DNA from: Desulfobulbus elongatus DSM 2908
Lineage (GTDB): Bacteria; Desulfobacterota; Desulfobulbia; Desulfobulbales; Desulfobulbaceae
Direction of reading: 5' to 3'
Length of the DNA stretch: 59,149 nt
Assembly: GCF_000621145.1 (NCBI RefSeq)
Contig: NZ_JHZB01000022.1
Coordinates: 7,501-66,649, forward strand
The notes beneath the pieces are model-generated. The model did no database searches. It was not told the DNA's origin and worked only from the letters and a program-made list of their open reading frames with translations. Shown one piece after another: positions 29,644 to 40,386 of this stretch. Both the position numbers and the translations under genes were made by a program. Position 1 is the first letter of the stretch. Each line of letters starts with the position of its first letter.

Positions 29644-31221
<1,578 letters not shown>

Positions 31222-31241
31222 GGAGGTGGTCTTCTGCAAAA

Positions 31242-32186
31242 TTATTCGGCGGCCGGCGAGCCGGCGCAATAGACGGCGTCGAGGATGGCCTTGCCTCCCC
31301 TGGCCAGCAGGGTTTCCGCCAGGGCGGTACCGAGTTCGGCGGCCTGTCCGGCCGGGGCGCTCGCCTGATCGCGGATCAGTTCGCGGCCGTCGACGCTGGC
31401 GATCAGGCCGGTCAGGGTCAGGGTATCGCCAGCCAGGGTGGCATGGGCCCCGATCGGCACCTGGCAGCCGCCTTCGAGGCGGAGAAGGAAGGCCCGTTCG
31501 GCGGCCACGGTCACGGCGGTGGCCGGATCGTGGAGAAACTGCAAGCCTGCCAGCAGTTCGGCGTCGTCCCGGCGCAATTCAATGCCCAGCGCGCCCTGGC
31601 TGATGGCCGGGAGCATCTGCGCCGGCTCCAGCAGGGCGGTGATCCGGTTTGCCAGGCCCAGGCGGTGCAGGCCGGCCCCGGCCAGGATGACGGCGTCGAA
31701 CACGCCCTCGTCGAGCTTGCGCAGCCGGGTGTCGATATTGCCGCGCAGATCGACGATGGCGAGATCGGGTCGCAGGGCCGCCAGTTGCGACCGGCGCCGC
31801 AGGCTGGAGGTGCCCACGGTGGCGCCGGCGGGCAGGGCCGCGATCGAGTCGTATCCGACCGAGAGGAAGGCGTCCTTCGCGGTCTCGCGTAGTGGGATGA
31901 TGCCGATATGCAAGCCGGCCGGCAGCTCGGTGGGCACATCTTTCATCGAGTGCACGGCCAGATCGACCTCGCCCGCCAGGAGAGCATCCTCGATCTCCTT
32001 GACGAAGAGCCCCTTGCCGCCGACCTTGGCCAGCGGCACGTCCAGGATCCGGTCGCCCTTGGTGGTGATTTTAACCAGTTCCACCCGCACGCCGGGATGG
32101 GCCTGTTCGATCCGGTTCTTGACCCAGGTGGATTGGGTCACCGCCAGGAGGCTGGCGCGGGTCCCTATGCGCAGCAATGTTCTCAT
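31242..32186 (-). CDS. hemC: Porphobilinogen deaminase (hydroxymethylbilane synthase)
   Basis: 314 residues. Motifs: RIGTRASLLAVTQSTWV, KGLFVKEIEDALL, DLAVHSMKDVPTELP, VGTSSLRRRSQL, DLRGNIDTRLRKLDEG, and the dipyrromethane-cofactor cysteine in EGGCQVPIGAHA. It polymerises four porphobilinogens to hydroxymethylbilane, the substrate for the HemD half encoded just downstream. Confidence 0.96.
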   Translation of the reverse strand: MRTLLRIGTRASLLAVTQSTWVKNRIEQAHPGVRVELVKITTKGDRILDVPLAKVGGKGLFVKEIEDALLAGEVDLAVHSMKDVPTELPAGLHIGIIPLRETAKDAFLSVGYDSIAALPAGATVGTSSLRRRSQLAALRPDLAIVDLRGNIDTRLRKLDEGVFDAVILAGAGLHRLGLANRITALLEPAQMLPAISQGALGIELRRDDAELLAGLQFLHDPATAVTVAAERAFLLRLEGGCQVPIGAHATLAGDTLTLTGLIASVDGRELIRDQASAPAGQAAELGTALAETLLARGGKAILDAVYCAGSPAAE

Positions 32187-32252
32187 GCACCGGTCCTGTT
32201 GCGAAAAAATCGATCCGAGGAAAGCAGTAGCGGCGATATACCGCCTGCACGG

Positions 32253-33203
32253 TTATTTGTCAATTTCGTCGACAAGGGCGGCGGCCAGCAGCGGCAGCAT
32301 CAGTTCGTGGTGGCCGGTGAAATGGAAGCCCTTGCCGCCCTCCAGGGTGGGACGGTGGACCACGTTGGTCGCCGGGCGGTAGTGGCGGATGAAGTCGAAG
32401 TTGGCGGTGGTGAAACACTTGACCTGATGGCCGAGGTTGCGGACCACGGTGAGCGCCTTGAGGAAGACCTCGGGCAGGAGCACCGCCGAGCCCACATTGA
32501 GGTAGACGCCCCCTTCCAGTTCGCTGACCAGGCGGCAGAAGACCCGGAAATCGTGGTGGCCGGCCTGGCCGATGGCGCCGCCGTCCGCCGAGGGATGGAT
32601 ATGGATGATGTCCGTGCCCATGGCCACGTGCACGGTTATTGGTATTTTTAATTGGGCGGCCATGGCCAAAAGGCTCTGGTCGTTGTGGGGGAACCGGTTG
32701 GCCAGCAGGGTTTCGCCCACGGCGTGGCCGATGCCGATGCCCCGCCTGGCCCCGTCGACGATGGCGCCGTTGAGTACTTCGCCGGTTTCCTTGGCGGCAC
32801 CGAAGGCACCGGCACCGAGGACATCGGCCACTTCCTCTGAGGTCCGGCCGACCATGGCGATCTCGGCGTCATGGATGATGCCGGCGCCGTTCAAGGCGAT
32901 GGCGGTGAGGATACCCCGCCGCATCAGATCGATCAGGATCGGATTGAGCCCCACCTTGATCACATGGGCGCCCATGCCGAGGATGACCGGCCGGCCCTGG
33001 CGTCGGGCCGCCGCGATCCGCTGCACCAGATCGGGGAAGTCGGCGCCGGCCAGCTGGGCGGGCAGGGCGGCCAGCAGCTGGCGCACGGTCATGCCCGGTT
33101 GGACCGGCGAGGCGAAATCGTCGACGCTGACCTTGGAGTGGCGGCCATGGACGGAATAGGTGTGCAGACCGCTGAAATCAAGGGGAGCGGGATAGTTTGC
33201 CAT
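32253..33203 (-). CDS. Deoxyhypusine synthase-like protein
   Basis: 316 residues from MANYPAPLDFSG. Motifs of the deoxyhypusine synthase/homospermidine synthase fold: VILGMGAHVIKVGLNPILID, ALNGAGIIHDAEIAMVG, VGSAVLLPEVFLKAL and the C-terminal HHELMLPLL. Bacteria lack eIF5A, so these relatives probably use NAD for another aminobutyl-transfer or dehydrogenase-like reaction. The key DHS lysine is not evident in the expected place. It sits 41 bp downstream of the gmhA-like gene and 67 bp upstream of hemC. Confidence 0.72.
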   Translation of the reverse strand: MANYPAPLDFSGLHTYSVHGRHSKVSVDDFASPVQPGMTVRQLLAALPAQLAGADFPDLVQRIAAARRQGRPVILGMGAHVIKVGLNPILIDLMRRGILTAIALNGAGIIHDAEIAMVGRTSEEVADVLGAGAFGAAKETGEVLNGAIVDGARRGIGIGHAVGETLLANRFPHNDQSLLAMAAQLKIPITVHVAMGTDIIHIHPSADGGAIGQAGHHDFRVFCRLVSELEGGVYLNVGSAVLLPEVFLKALTVVRNLGHQVKCFTTANFDFIRHYRPATNVVHRPTLEGGKGFHFTGHHELMLPLLAAALVDEIDK

Positions 33204-33243
33204 GGATGGTTCGGGGAATGCGGAGGAAAAACGGAAGGCAGCG

Positions 33244-33828
33244 TCAGGAGGCGCCGAACATCTGGCGTTCGACGATCTCGCAGACCACATGCTCCAGCCA
33301 CAGGTGCGTTTCCTGGATATGGGGGGTCGAATCCGAGGGCACGTTGAGCACCAGGTCGCAGATGGCGGCGAGATCGCCGCCCGGCCGAACCGTGCCGCCG
33401 GTGAGGGCCACGGTTTTCATGCCGATGTCCCGCGCCGCCTGCATGGCCTTGACCACATTGGCCGAGGTGCCGGAGGTGGAGATGCCCAGAGTCAGGTCTT
33501 CCGGCTTGCCCAGGGCCTGAATCTGCTTGGCGAAAACCAGTTCGTAGGAAAAATCGTTGGCAATGGAGGTGAGCACCGAGGTGTCGGTGGTCAGGGCCAG
33601 GGCCGGCAGGGGACGGCGGTTGATGAGGAAGCGGTTGACGAACTCGGCGGCCAGGTGCTGGGCGTCGGCCGCGCTGCCGCCGTTGCCGAAAATGAGCAGC
33701 TTGCCGCCGTCCTCGAACACTTCCCGAATCCACTCGGTCAGGCGGATGATGTCGTCTGCGGCCTCCTTGACAAAGGCCTCCTTGGCCATGATGGACTGGA
33801 CCAGATTGGTCGAAAGCAGTGTATTCAT
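33244..33828 (-). CDS. gmhA: Phosphoheptose isomerase-like SIS-domain protein
   Basis: 194 residues from MNTLLSTNLVQSI, with GGGGGA upstream. SIS motifs: IFGNGGSAADAQHLAAEFVNR, LTTDTSVLTSIANDF, and GISTSGTSANVVKAM. This is the GmhA pattern, which converts sedoheptulose 7-phosphate to D-glycero-manno-heptose 7-phosphate for LPS core. First gene after the adk terminator, leading the operon to hemC and cobA-hemD. Confidence 0.9.
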   Translation of the reverse strand: MNTLLSTNLVQSIMAKEAFVKEAADDIIRLTEWIREVFEDGGKLLIFGNGGSAADAQHLAAEFVNRFLINRRPLPALALTTDTSVLTSIANDFSYELVFAKQIQALGKPEDLTLGISTSGTSANVVKAMQAARDIGMKTVALTGGTVRPGGDLAAICDLVLNVPSDSTPHIQETHLWLEHVVCEIVERQMFGAS

Positions 33829-33866
33829 GTCCCCCACCATATAGAAAAAGCCGGGGCTGTCAAACA

Positions 33867-33907
33867 AAAAAACGTTTCCGCGCCAGGAAGGCGCGGAAAC
33901 GTTTTTT
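33867..33907. terminator. Strong bidirectional intrinsic terminator
   Basis: A perfect 18-bp stem (AAAAAACGTTTCCGCGCC and its complement) with a five-base AGGAA loop and T-runs on both strands. It terminates adk, which lies upstream on the minus strand, before gmhA. Confidence 0.92.
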
Positions 33908-33928
33908 CGTGAATATGGGCCGATCCGC

Positions 33929-34603
33929 TTATGGCAACTGCTGCATGATCAGGGCGGAGACTTCCTTGATGTTCTTGGAGCCGTCAATGGAAATCACCGG
34001 GGTGCCGGCCAGTTTCTTGAAGTAGTTGACCGCGGCCATGGTACCGGTCTTGTCGTCGTAGTAGATGTCGTGGCGCTTGTTGATGGCGCCCTCGTCCTGA
34101 TCGTCGGCGCGGGCGGACAGATCGCCGCCGCAGACGCGGCACACCAGCTTGCCGTCTTTCTCAACCGGCTTGATGGCCTCGAAGGCGATGTGGTTGGGAT
34201 GGTTGTTGTCGTTGGCGCAGAGGCGGCGGCCCATGATGCGGTCCTTGGCGATCTGGCGGTCCAGCATGATCTCGACCACGTAGTCGAGCTTCATGCCGGC
34301 ATTCTTCAGGGCCTTGTCCAGCGCTTCGGCCTGGGCCAGCGAGCGGGGGAAACCGTCGAGCAGCCAGCCTTTTTCCTTCGATTTGGCAAGGGTTTCAAGC
34401 ACCATCGGAATGGTGATCTCGTCGGGCACCAGGTCGCCCCGATCGATGTAGGCCTTGGCCTTCTTGCCCAATTCGGTCCCGCCCTTGATATGCTCGCGGA
34501 AAATGGCGCCCGATTCGATGTGGTCGATGCCGTATTTTTCCTTGATGATGGCGCCCTGGGTGCCCTTGCCGCTGCCGTTCGGACCGAAAGTCAGGATGTT
34601 CAT
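33929..34603 (-). CDS. adk: Adenylate kinase
   Basis: 224 residues from MNILTFGPNGSGKGTQ, with GGAGGAA upstream. P-loop GPNGSGKGT, AMP-binding GAIFREHI and DGFPRSLAQAEALD, and a LID with Cys (RRLCAND...CRVCGGD) that may hold zinc, as in many anaerobes. Interconverts AMP, ADP and ATP. Monocistronic between a terminator and the divergent hom promoter. Confidence 0.95.
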   Translation of the reverse strand: MNILTFGPNGSGKGTQGAIIKEKYGIDHIESGAIFREHIKGGTELGKKAKAYIDRGDLVPDEITIPMVLETLAKSKEKGWLLDGFPRSLAQAEALDKALKNAGMKLDYVVEIMLDRQIAKDRIMGRRLCANDNNHPNHIAFEAIKPVEKDGKLVCRVCGGDLSARADDQDEGAINKRHDIYYDDKTGTMAAVNYFKKLAGTPVISIDGSKNIKEVSALIMQQLP

Positions 34604-34957
34604 GCCGGATTCCTCCATGTCTTGTTCAGAGAATTGTTAGGTAACGCCCTTATATTGCAAGAAAAAGATCGGTTCGAAAAATGAATGACCTCTCATTGGC
34701 CGATGAATATACCGTACCTTGGTTGAATGCGCCATGAAAAATGATGGTTTCGATCAGGCGAAGTGATGAGCGGGGCAAAACACAGGAATACGCCCCGATA
34801 GTGCCAGAAAAATGGCAGCATTGCGGCAGGCGGCGCGCGGCCGGCTTGGCCCGCGCGGCGGGAGGGGCCGGAGCATATTTTTTGACAAGGCGCCGGAAAG
34901 AGGGTAGAAAACGGCGCAGACGCGTCTCTTCTTCAATTTTTTCGGGTGATGACAGGT
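34604..34957. other. Divergent intergenic region between adk and hom
   Basis: This 354-bp gap contains the hom promoter annotated separately, a GC-rich stretch (34826-34870) and no coding signal. Confidence 0.6.
34882..34910 (+). promoter_or_regulatory. Sigma-70 promoter of the homoserine dehydrogenase operon
   Basis: Consensus TTGACA (34882-34887), a 17-base spacer and TAGAAA (34905-34910), 47 bp upstream of the chosen ATG. It has the same -35, spacing and -10 as the promoter of the hybrid kinase gene. Confidence 0.7.
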
Positions 34958-36262
34958 ATGAAGGAAATCAGGGTCGGATTGATCGGGTTTGGCACCGTGG
35001 GCAAGGGATTGGCGGAAGTGCTGCTGTCGCAGCAACAACGGCTGGCCAGGCGAACCGGCATGTCCATCCGCCTGGCGGGCATCGCGGATCACAGCGCCAC
35101 CGGACTGCCGGAGCGATTCAGCGGCATCCCGTTGACCAAGGACGGCATGGACCTGATTAACAACCCGGATCTCGACATCATTGTCGAGCTGATCGGCGGC
35201 ATCGAGCCGGCCAAGACCTTTGTCATGCAGGCCATCGCGGCGGGCAAGCACGTGGTCACCGCCAACAAGGCCCTCTTGTCGCAGGAGGGCGCCGACATCT
35301 TCGCCGCCGCGGCCAAGCAGGGGGTCGAGGTGGGCTTCGAGGCCAGCGTCGGCGGCGGCATCCCGGTGATCAAGGCCCTCAAGGAGGGGCTGGTGGCCAA
35401 CAAAATCCTCTCGATCATGGGGATCATGAACGGCACCGCCAACTACATCCTCACCCGGATGACCGACGAGGGCATCCCCTTTGCCGAGGTGCTCAAGGAG
35501 GCGCAGAAGCTGGGATTTGCCGAGGCCGACCCCACCTACGACGTCGAAGGCATCGACACCGCCCACAAGCTGGCCATCCTGATGACCATCGCCTACGGCA
35601 CGCCGATCACCCACAAGCAGATCGCCACCGAGGGCATTGCCCAGATCGAGCCCATGGACATCGAACTGGCGCGGGAATTCGGCTGCCGCATCAAGCTGCT
35701 GGCCATCAGCCGCAACCACGGCGACCATGTCGAGGCCCGGGTGCACCCCACCATGGTGCCGCAGAACCACCTGTTGGCCTCGATCAACGGCGCTTTCAAC
35801 GCCATCCATTTCCAGGGCGACACCGTGGGCAAGGTCCTGCTGTACGGGCTCGGCGCGGGCATGATCCCCACCGGCAGCGCCGTGGCCGCCGACGTGGTCG
35901 ACATCGCCCGCAACATCGCCTGCGGCTCCATCGGCCGGGTGCCGGCGCTGTCCTACCTGCCCGATCAGATGCAGGTCCGCCGCATCACCCCCATGGACGA
36001 GTTGCAAGGGCCCTACTATTTCCGCTGCACCGTGCTCGACCGGCCCGGCGTGCTGGCCTCCATCGCCGGCATCCTCGCCAAGCACGAGATCAGCATCGAG
36101 TCGGTGATCCAGAAGGGCCGCAAGGAGATCGGCGCCGTGCCGCTGGTGGTCGTCACCCACAGTGCCAAGGAATCAGCGATCCGCGCCGCTTTAGACGAGA
36201 TCGGCCGGCTCGACAGCGTCACCGCGCCGGTGGTCAAGATCCGCATCCTGGAGGAGGAGTGA
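34958..36262 (+). CDS. hom: Homoserine dehydrogenase with ACT domain
   Basis: 434 residues from MKEIRVGLIGFGTVGKG; an ATG nine bases upstream (34949) is also possible. NAD(P)-binding GFGTVGKG, VELIGGIEPAK, VVTANKALLS, GFEASVGGGIPVIK, and the catalytic-domain GFAEADPTYDVEGIDTAHKL. A C-terminal ACT domain (CTVLDRPGVLASIAGILAKHEISIESV) implies allosteric control, typically by threonine. Makes homoserine for threonine and methionine. Confidence 0.96.
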   Translation: MKEIRVGLIGFGTVGKGLAEVLLSQQQRLARRTGMSIRLAGIADHSATGLPERFSGIPLTKDGMDLINNPDLDIIVELIGGIEPAKTFVMQAIAAGKHVVTANKALLSQEGADIFAAAAKQGVEVGFEASVGGGIPVIKALKEGLVANKILSIMGIMNGTANYILTRMTDEGIPFAEVLKEAQKLGFAEADPTYDVEGIDTAHKLAILMTIAYGTPITHKQIATEGIAQIEPMDIELAREFGCRIKLLAISRNHGDHVEARVHPTMVPQNHLLASINGAFNAIHFQGDTVGKVLLYGLGAGMIPTGSAVAADVVDIARNIACGSIGRVPALSYLPDQMQVRRITPMDELQGPYYFRCTVLDRPGVLASIAGILAKHEISIESVIQKGRKEIGAVPLVVVTHSAKESAIRAALDEIGRLDSVTAPVVKIRILEEE

Positions 36263-36290
36263 GCCCCCGAGGGTGCACTCGTCTGACGCG

Positions 36291-37523
36291 ATGAAATATA
36301 TTCTTCTGATCGGCGACGGCATGGGCGATGTGCCCGTTCCGGCCCTGGGCGGGCGCACGCCCCTGGAGGCGGCTGACACCCCGACCATGGACCGGCTGGC
36401 CCAACAGGCCGAGATGCTCCTGGTGCGGACCGTGCCCGAGGGCTATTCGCCGGGCAGCGACGTGGCCAACCTGTCGCTCATGGGCTACGAGCCGGAGCGA
36501 TACTACACCGGCCGGGCGCCGCTGGAGGCGGCCAGCCTGGGCGTGGAGCTGGCGCCGGCGGAAACCGCCTTCCGCTGCAATCTGGTCCATGTCGACCGGC
36601 CGGGCGACGGCCGCCTGATCATGATCGACTACAGCAGCGGCCACATCACCACCGGCGAGAGCCGGCAGTTGATCGAGGCGCTCCAGGCCGAATGCGGCAA
36701 CGATCTGCTGCGCCTCTATCCGGGCGTGAGCTACCGCCATCTTCTGGTCTATCGCGGCGAGGTGCCCGCCGGCTTCACCACCGTGCCGCCCCACGATCAT
36801 TCCGATCAGGACGTGGCGGGATTTTTTCAGGCATACCGGCAGATCGAGGCTTTTCCGCCGCTGCTGGCCAGGGCCGAGCGCATTCTGGCCGACCATCCGG
36901 TCAACCGGGAGCGGCAGCGGCAGGGCAAACGGACGGCCAACGCCATCTGGCTGTGGGGCGAGGGCAAGCGGCCGGCCATGGCGACTCTGGAGGCCCGTTT
37001 CGGCATCCGGGGCGGCCTGATTTCGGCGGTCGACCTGCTCAAGGGATTGGGTGTGCTCGGCGGCCTGACCGTGGTCGATGTGCCCGGCGCCACCGGCTAC
37101 CTCGACACCAACTACGAGGGCAAGGCCCAGGCGGCGCTCGATATTCTGGAGAAGGACGATTTCGTCCTCGTCCATGTCGAGGCCCCGGACGAGACCGGCC
37201 ACCAGGGCCTGGTGGAGGAGAAGGTGCGGGCGGTGGCCGATTTCGACCGGCGCATCGTCGCCCCGATCGTCGAGACGATGGAACGGCGCGGCGAACCCTT
37301 CCGCCTGGTGGTGACCATGGATCATTACACGCCGATCCAGCGCCGCACCCACGAGGACTGGCCGGTGCCGATGTTCCTCTACGATTCCCGTGGTCTCGCC
37401 GTACCGTCCAACCGGACCTACACCGAGGCCAATGTACTCGCCGCGGTACAGGAAAGCGGGCAGGCCATGCTCTCCGGCGCGGCCTTTTTCCGGCGCTTTG
37501 TCGAGCGGGAGGTGCACCAATGA
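36291..37523 (+). CDS. Archaeal-type (cofactor-independent) phosphoglycerate mutase family, proposed homoserine kinase
   Basis: 410 residues from MKYILLIGDGMGDVPVPALGG. This is the alkaline-phosphatase-superfamily aPGAM fold: metal ligands in IGDGMGD, DVANLSLMGY, the nucleophile Ser in SPGSDVANLS, HVEAPDETGHQG, and TMDHYTP. It lies 28 bp after hom. In organisms without canonical ThrB, aPGAM proteins next to hom are predicted to be homoserine kinases, so the context suggests threonine synthesis rather than glycolysis. Both activities remain possible. Its stop overlaps the next start (ATGA). Confidence 0.85.
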   Translation: MKYILLIGDGMGDVPVPALGGRTPLEAADTPTMDRLAQQAEMLLVRTVPEGYSPGSDVANLSLMGYEPERYYTGRAPLEAASLGVELAPAETAFRCNLVHVDRPGDGRLIMIDYSSGHITTGESRQLIEALQAECGNDLLRLYPGVSYRHLLVYRGEVPAGFTTVPPHDHSDQDVAGFFQAYRQIEAFPPLLARAERILADHPVNRERQRQGKRTANAIWLWGEGKRPAMATLEARFGIRGGLISAVDLLKGLGVLGGLTVVDVPGATGYLDTNYEGKAQAALDILEKDDFVLVHVEAPDETGHQGLVEEKVRAVADFDRRIVAPIVETMERRGEPFRLVVTMDHYTPIQRRTHEDWPVPMFLYDSRGLAVPSNRTYTEANVLAAVQESGQAMLSGAAFFRRFVEREVHQ

Positions 37524-37990
37524 GCAAACTGGAGGTCAGCCTGGCGGAACCGGTGTTCACCACCACCTACCGGGTGATCTACGGCGACACCGATGCGGCG
37601 GGCGTGGTCTACAACGCCAACTATCTCCGCTATTTCGAAATCGGCCGCACCGAGATGATGCGCGCTTGGGCCCTGCCCTACAGCGCCATCGAGGAACTGG
37701 GCTGCATCCTGCCGGTGACCGAGAGCTACCTTCGCTTCAAGGCGCCGGCCGCCTACGACGACCTGCTCACCATCGCCACCTCGCTGGTCGAGGTGAGCAA
37801 GGTGACCTGCCGTTTTCATTACGCCATCTCCCGGCAGGAGACGGCGGACCGGGCGACGCTTCTGGTCAGGGGATTCACCGTGCATGCCTGCGTCAATCGC
37901 CAGGGAAAACTGACGCCCTTTCCGCCAGTTGTGCTGGAAAAGATCAAGGCGATCTTGGAAAAGAGGACGCCAAGCCAACAGAATGGTTGA
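37520..37990 (+). CDS. Hotdog-fold acyl-CoA thioesterase (YbgC/4HBT family)
   Basis: 156 residues from MSKLEVSLAEPVF, with the ATG overlapping the previous stop codon. The signature YGDTDAAGVVYNANYLRYFE carries the catalytic Asp of the 4-hydroxybenzoyl-CoA thioesterase family, followed by SYLRFKAPAAYDDLL. Acyl substrate unknown. Last gene of the hom operon, 37 bp before the tRNA. Confidence 0.9.
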   Translation: MSKLEVSLAEPVFTTTYRVIYGDTDAAGVVYNANYLRYFEIGRTEMMRAWALPYSAIEELGCILPVTESYLRFKAPAAYDDLLTIATSLVEVSKVTCRFHYAISRQETADRATLLVRGFTVHACVNRQGKLTPFPPVVLEKIKAILEKRTPSQQNG

Positions 37991-38027
37991 CTTTCCAGCC
38001 CCATCGGGTATTATCGCCAGACCGTGA

Positions 38028-38104
<77 letters not shown>

Positions 38105-38112
38105 AGAAATTC

Positions 38113-38147
38113 AAGGGTTTAGATCATTTTGGTCTAAACCCTTTTTT
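38113..38147 (+). terminator. Intrinsic terminator after the tRNA
   Basis: AAGGGTTTAGA pairs with TCTAAACCCTT around a nine-base loop, followed by a T-run, starting 9 bp after the CCA end. Confidence 0.85.
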
Positions 38148-38277
38148 GTTTTTCCTACCCTATTCCTACCCTCGCTCAAAATTTCCTCGCGCAAATTTAT
38201 TCTGGTTAAACGATATAAATCTTGGGTGTATGTGAAAAATCGGTATAAAATTTCCTTAAACTTGACCAAGGGTTAGA

Positions 38278-38586
38278 ACCCACCTGGGCTATTGTCATCC
38301 TTCGCCTGGACCAACCCCAAAGATATCCCCCGGTTGTTCGGGATGAAGCAAACAAGGTCGTTACCGAAGCTGTAGAGGCCTCTCGTATGCTAAATGCCAG
38401 GCGGCCCAATCAAATTTTCTGGAAATGGGTATCCCTTTTGGTTCGGAAATTAAATTGGTCGGTACCGATATTACCACCACCACGACCTTAGAGCGGAAAG
38501 CTTCTTATCAAGGTCAAAATTATTCCCTTATCATCCGATCCTGTCAGTTGGCCCGGACACTAGGTCGGACAGAAGAGATTTCGTAA
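38278..38586 (+). pseudogene. Decayed ORF fragment with a frameshift
   Basis: One frame gives TWAIVILRLDQPQRYPPVVR...EAVEASRMLNA up to about 38400. A second frame continues KCQAAQSNFLEMGIPFGSEI...SLIIRSCQLARTLGRTEEIS to a TAA at 38584-38586. The two parts look like one protein broken by a single frameshift near 38400. No start codon is visible and I do not recognise the family. It marks the disturbed left boundary of the island. Confidence 0.4.
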
Positions 38587-38604
38587 TACCATCTAGGAGA
38601 AATG

Positions 38605-39624
38605 ATGATTCTTAAGGAGAAAGTAGAGCACGTCGGGCAGGACGAACGATCAAAAGCCGGCTATCAACAGGAGAAAGACGTTGCGTTCTATTTGCGGCGC
38701 GAATTTGGCAACGACCCTTCGATTCTGATAATCAACGATCTGCGCTTCGAATACAATGGGGAACGCGCTCAGATTGATCATCTTGTGATTCACCTATGTG
38801 GATTAGTTGTGATCGAGTCGAAAAGCATTTACGGGGAGGTAAAAGTGAACGGCCATGGGGAATGGTCGCGCAGCTACCGAGGCGAATGGTACGGAATGTC
38901 ATCTCCTGTGCGACAAGCGGAGTTGCAGGTGGCATTACTGAAGAATTTGCTAAGGGACAACGTCGAGAAGTTTCTCGGTCGACTTCTAGGGCTTCAAATA
39001 CAGATCGGTGGGCGTGACTGGAGGTCGCTCTGTGCGGTATCCAGCAGTACGATTCTGCATCGGGACGAGATGCCTAGGGAGATAACCGATCGGGTGGTAA
39101 AGAGCGAGTTTATAGCAGAAAAAGTACTAAAGTTGGTGGGTTCTCGCATGAAGAGTCTCGTTACGGCGAAACCACGTTTTAGTCAGAAAGAGATCAAGGG
39201 AATCGGTGAGTTCCTTCTCAAATGTCACCTGGGCGATGCTCAAACATCTCCCTTGACAGCAGAGTTGGCGGCACATCAATCGCAGATCACACCAGTTCAG
39301 GTCAAGCCAAATCGGAAATTTCAACCGCAGCAAATGAACCCAATTCCTGGGAAGCCAGAGCAAAAAATGTCCCATCAGATACCATCTAATCATGCCTGCA
39401 AGAAGTGCGGCGAAACAGGCAATCTTCATGGCCAGTATGGCAAATTCGGCTATTACGTCCGCTGCGGCTCATGTGGGACAAATACCTCTATGAAAGCAAA
39501 CTGTCCGTCATGCCAGTCGCATCAAGTTCGAATACACAAATCAGGCCCGGTGTATACCTCGACATGCCAGAATTGCGCTCATGAATGGGTTGTTTTTCAG
39601 CAACCTAACATAGAAAATTGGTGA
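38605..39624 (+). CDS. NERD-domain nuclease-related protein with C-terminal zinc ribbons
   Basis: 339 residues; two consecutive ATGs (38602, 38605) follow AGGAGA, and the second has better spacing. The NERD domain (about 15-130) shows GERAQIDHLVIHLCGLVVIESKS, a PD-(D/E)xK-like core with Asp and Glu-x-Lys. A linker is followed by two Cys pairs of zinc-ribbon type (CKKCGETG...CGSCGTN and CPSCQ...CQNCAHEW). NERD proteins are often found on mobile elements; DNA processing or defence is likely but unproven. Confidence 0.78.
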   Translation: MILKEKVEHVGQDERSKAGYQQEKDVAFYLRREFGNDPSILIINDLRFEYNGERAQIDHLVIHLCGLVVIESKSIYGEVKVNGHGEWSRSYRGEWYGMSSPVRQAELQVALLKNLLRDNVEKFLGRLLGLQIQIGGRDWRSLCAVSSSTILHRDEMPREITDRVVKSEFIAEKVLKLVGSRMKSLVTAKPRFSQKEIKGIGEFLLKCHLGDAQTSPLTAELAAHQSQITPVQVKPNRKFQPQQMNPIPGKPEQKMSHQIPSNHACKKCGETGNLHGQYGKFGYYVRCGSCGTNTSMKANCPSCQSHQVRIHKSGPVYTSTCQNCAHEWVVFQQPNIENW

Positions 39625-39826
39625 CAGGCCTGCCTTATTCAGTTGAATTAATCGGGAGTTAAAGTTTATTGGAAGTCATGACAGGTTGGGGAAAGACACT
39701 GCTTCTTTAATCACAATCACCCTGTCACTTATTGCCTTTGTTTTTTTCATGAATCTAACCAGGGTTGTTGTTTTAAATCACTAAAATTATGTGAATAAGC
39801 AATAGGTTTTGCGGTTGAAAATTTGA

Positions 39827-39832
39827 TATAAT
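39827..39832 (+). promoter_or_regulatory. Consensus -10 box before the SLATT-like gene
   Basis: Perfect TATAAT, 44 bp upstream of the ATG. The -35 region 17 bases earlier (GGTTTT) is poor. The 252-bp gap before the ATG (39625-39876) otherwise shows nothing I recognise. Confidence 0.4.
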
Positions 39833-39876
39833 AATTGGCCTATTCATACTGTTGGCCATCAAAAAGAAAGGAAAGC

Positions 39877-40383
39877 ATGAGTGTATATCAATTAAGATAT
39901 TGGAATTCGCTAAAGGAATTTAAGACCCATGTTTTATATTTACATAATTATGCATCACATTGCGAATGGTGGGATAAAGCTATTAATATATTTCTGGCAA
40001 TAACTTCGTCTTCAAGTATCGCAGCTTGGGCTATTTGGCAAAAACACCAAATAGTTTGGGCAGTAATTATCGCACTTTCACAGATAATTACTGCAGTAAA
40101 ACCATTTCTTCCCTTTAAGCTTCGTTTAAAGGCGGTTGCTGATCTCAATGACAGAATCCAGGAAATTTCATTAGAATGTGAGAAAGGATGGTTTGCTGTA
40201 GCTGAGGGTGAGTTAACAGAGAAAGAGATTCATGAACAGTGCATCAAGCTTCGAAATGACGCCTTGATGGCGGAAAGAAAATGTTTAAAAAACATTGTGC
40301 TGCCGAAAAATAAAAAACTTTTGAAAAGAGCAGAAGAAGATGCAGATCTATATCTTACTAAAAACTACCACAAAGGGATTTGA
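39877..40383 (+). CDS. SLATT-like two-transmembrane protein (cassette gene 1)
   Basis: 168 residues from MSVYQLRYWNSLKEF, with AAAGGAAAG upstream. Two adjacent membrane helices (about 33-50 and 56-74) lie between an amphipathic N-terminal helix and a long charged C-terminal helix (LRLKAVADLNDRIQEISLECEKG...). This layout matches SLATT-family effectors, predicted to form pores in nucleotide-activated anti-phage systems. AT-rich, unlike the chromosome. Followed after 3 bp by a 54-aa ORF and then an attC-like site. Confidence 0.55.
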   Translation: MSVYQLRYWNSLKEFKTHVLYLHNYASHCEWWDKAINIFLAITSSSSIAAWAIWQKHQIVWAVIIALSQIITAVKPFLPFKLRLKAVADLNDRIQEISLECEKGWFAVAEGELTEKEIHEQCIKLRNDALMAERKCLKNIVLPKNKKLLKRAEEDADLYLTKNYHKGI

Positions 40384-40386
40384 GAA

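Noticed and set aside
31222-31269. TTG start for cobA-hemD at 31269
   Set aside because: It would overlap hemC by 28 bp with a rare start codon; GTG 31221 keeps the family N-terminus.
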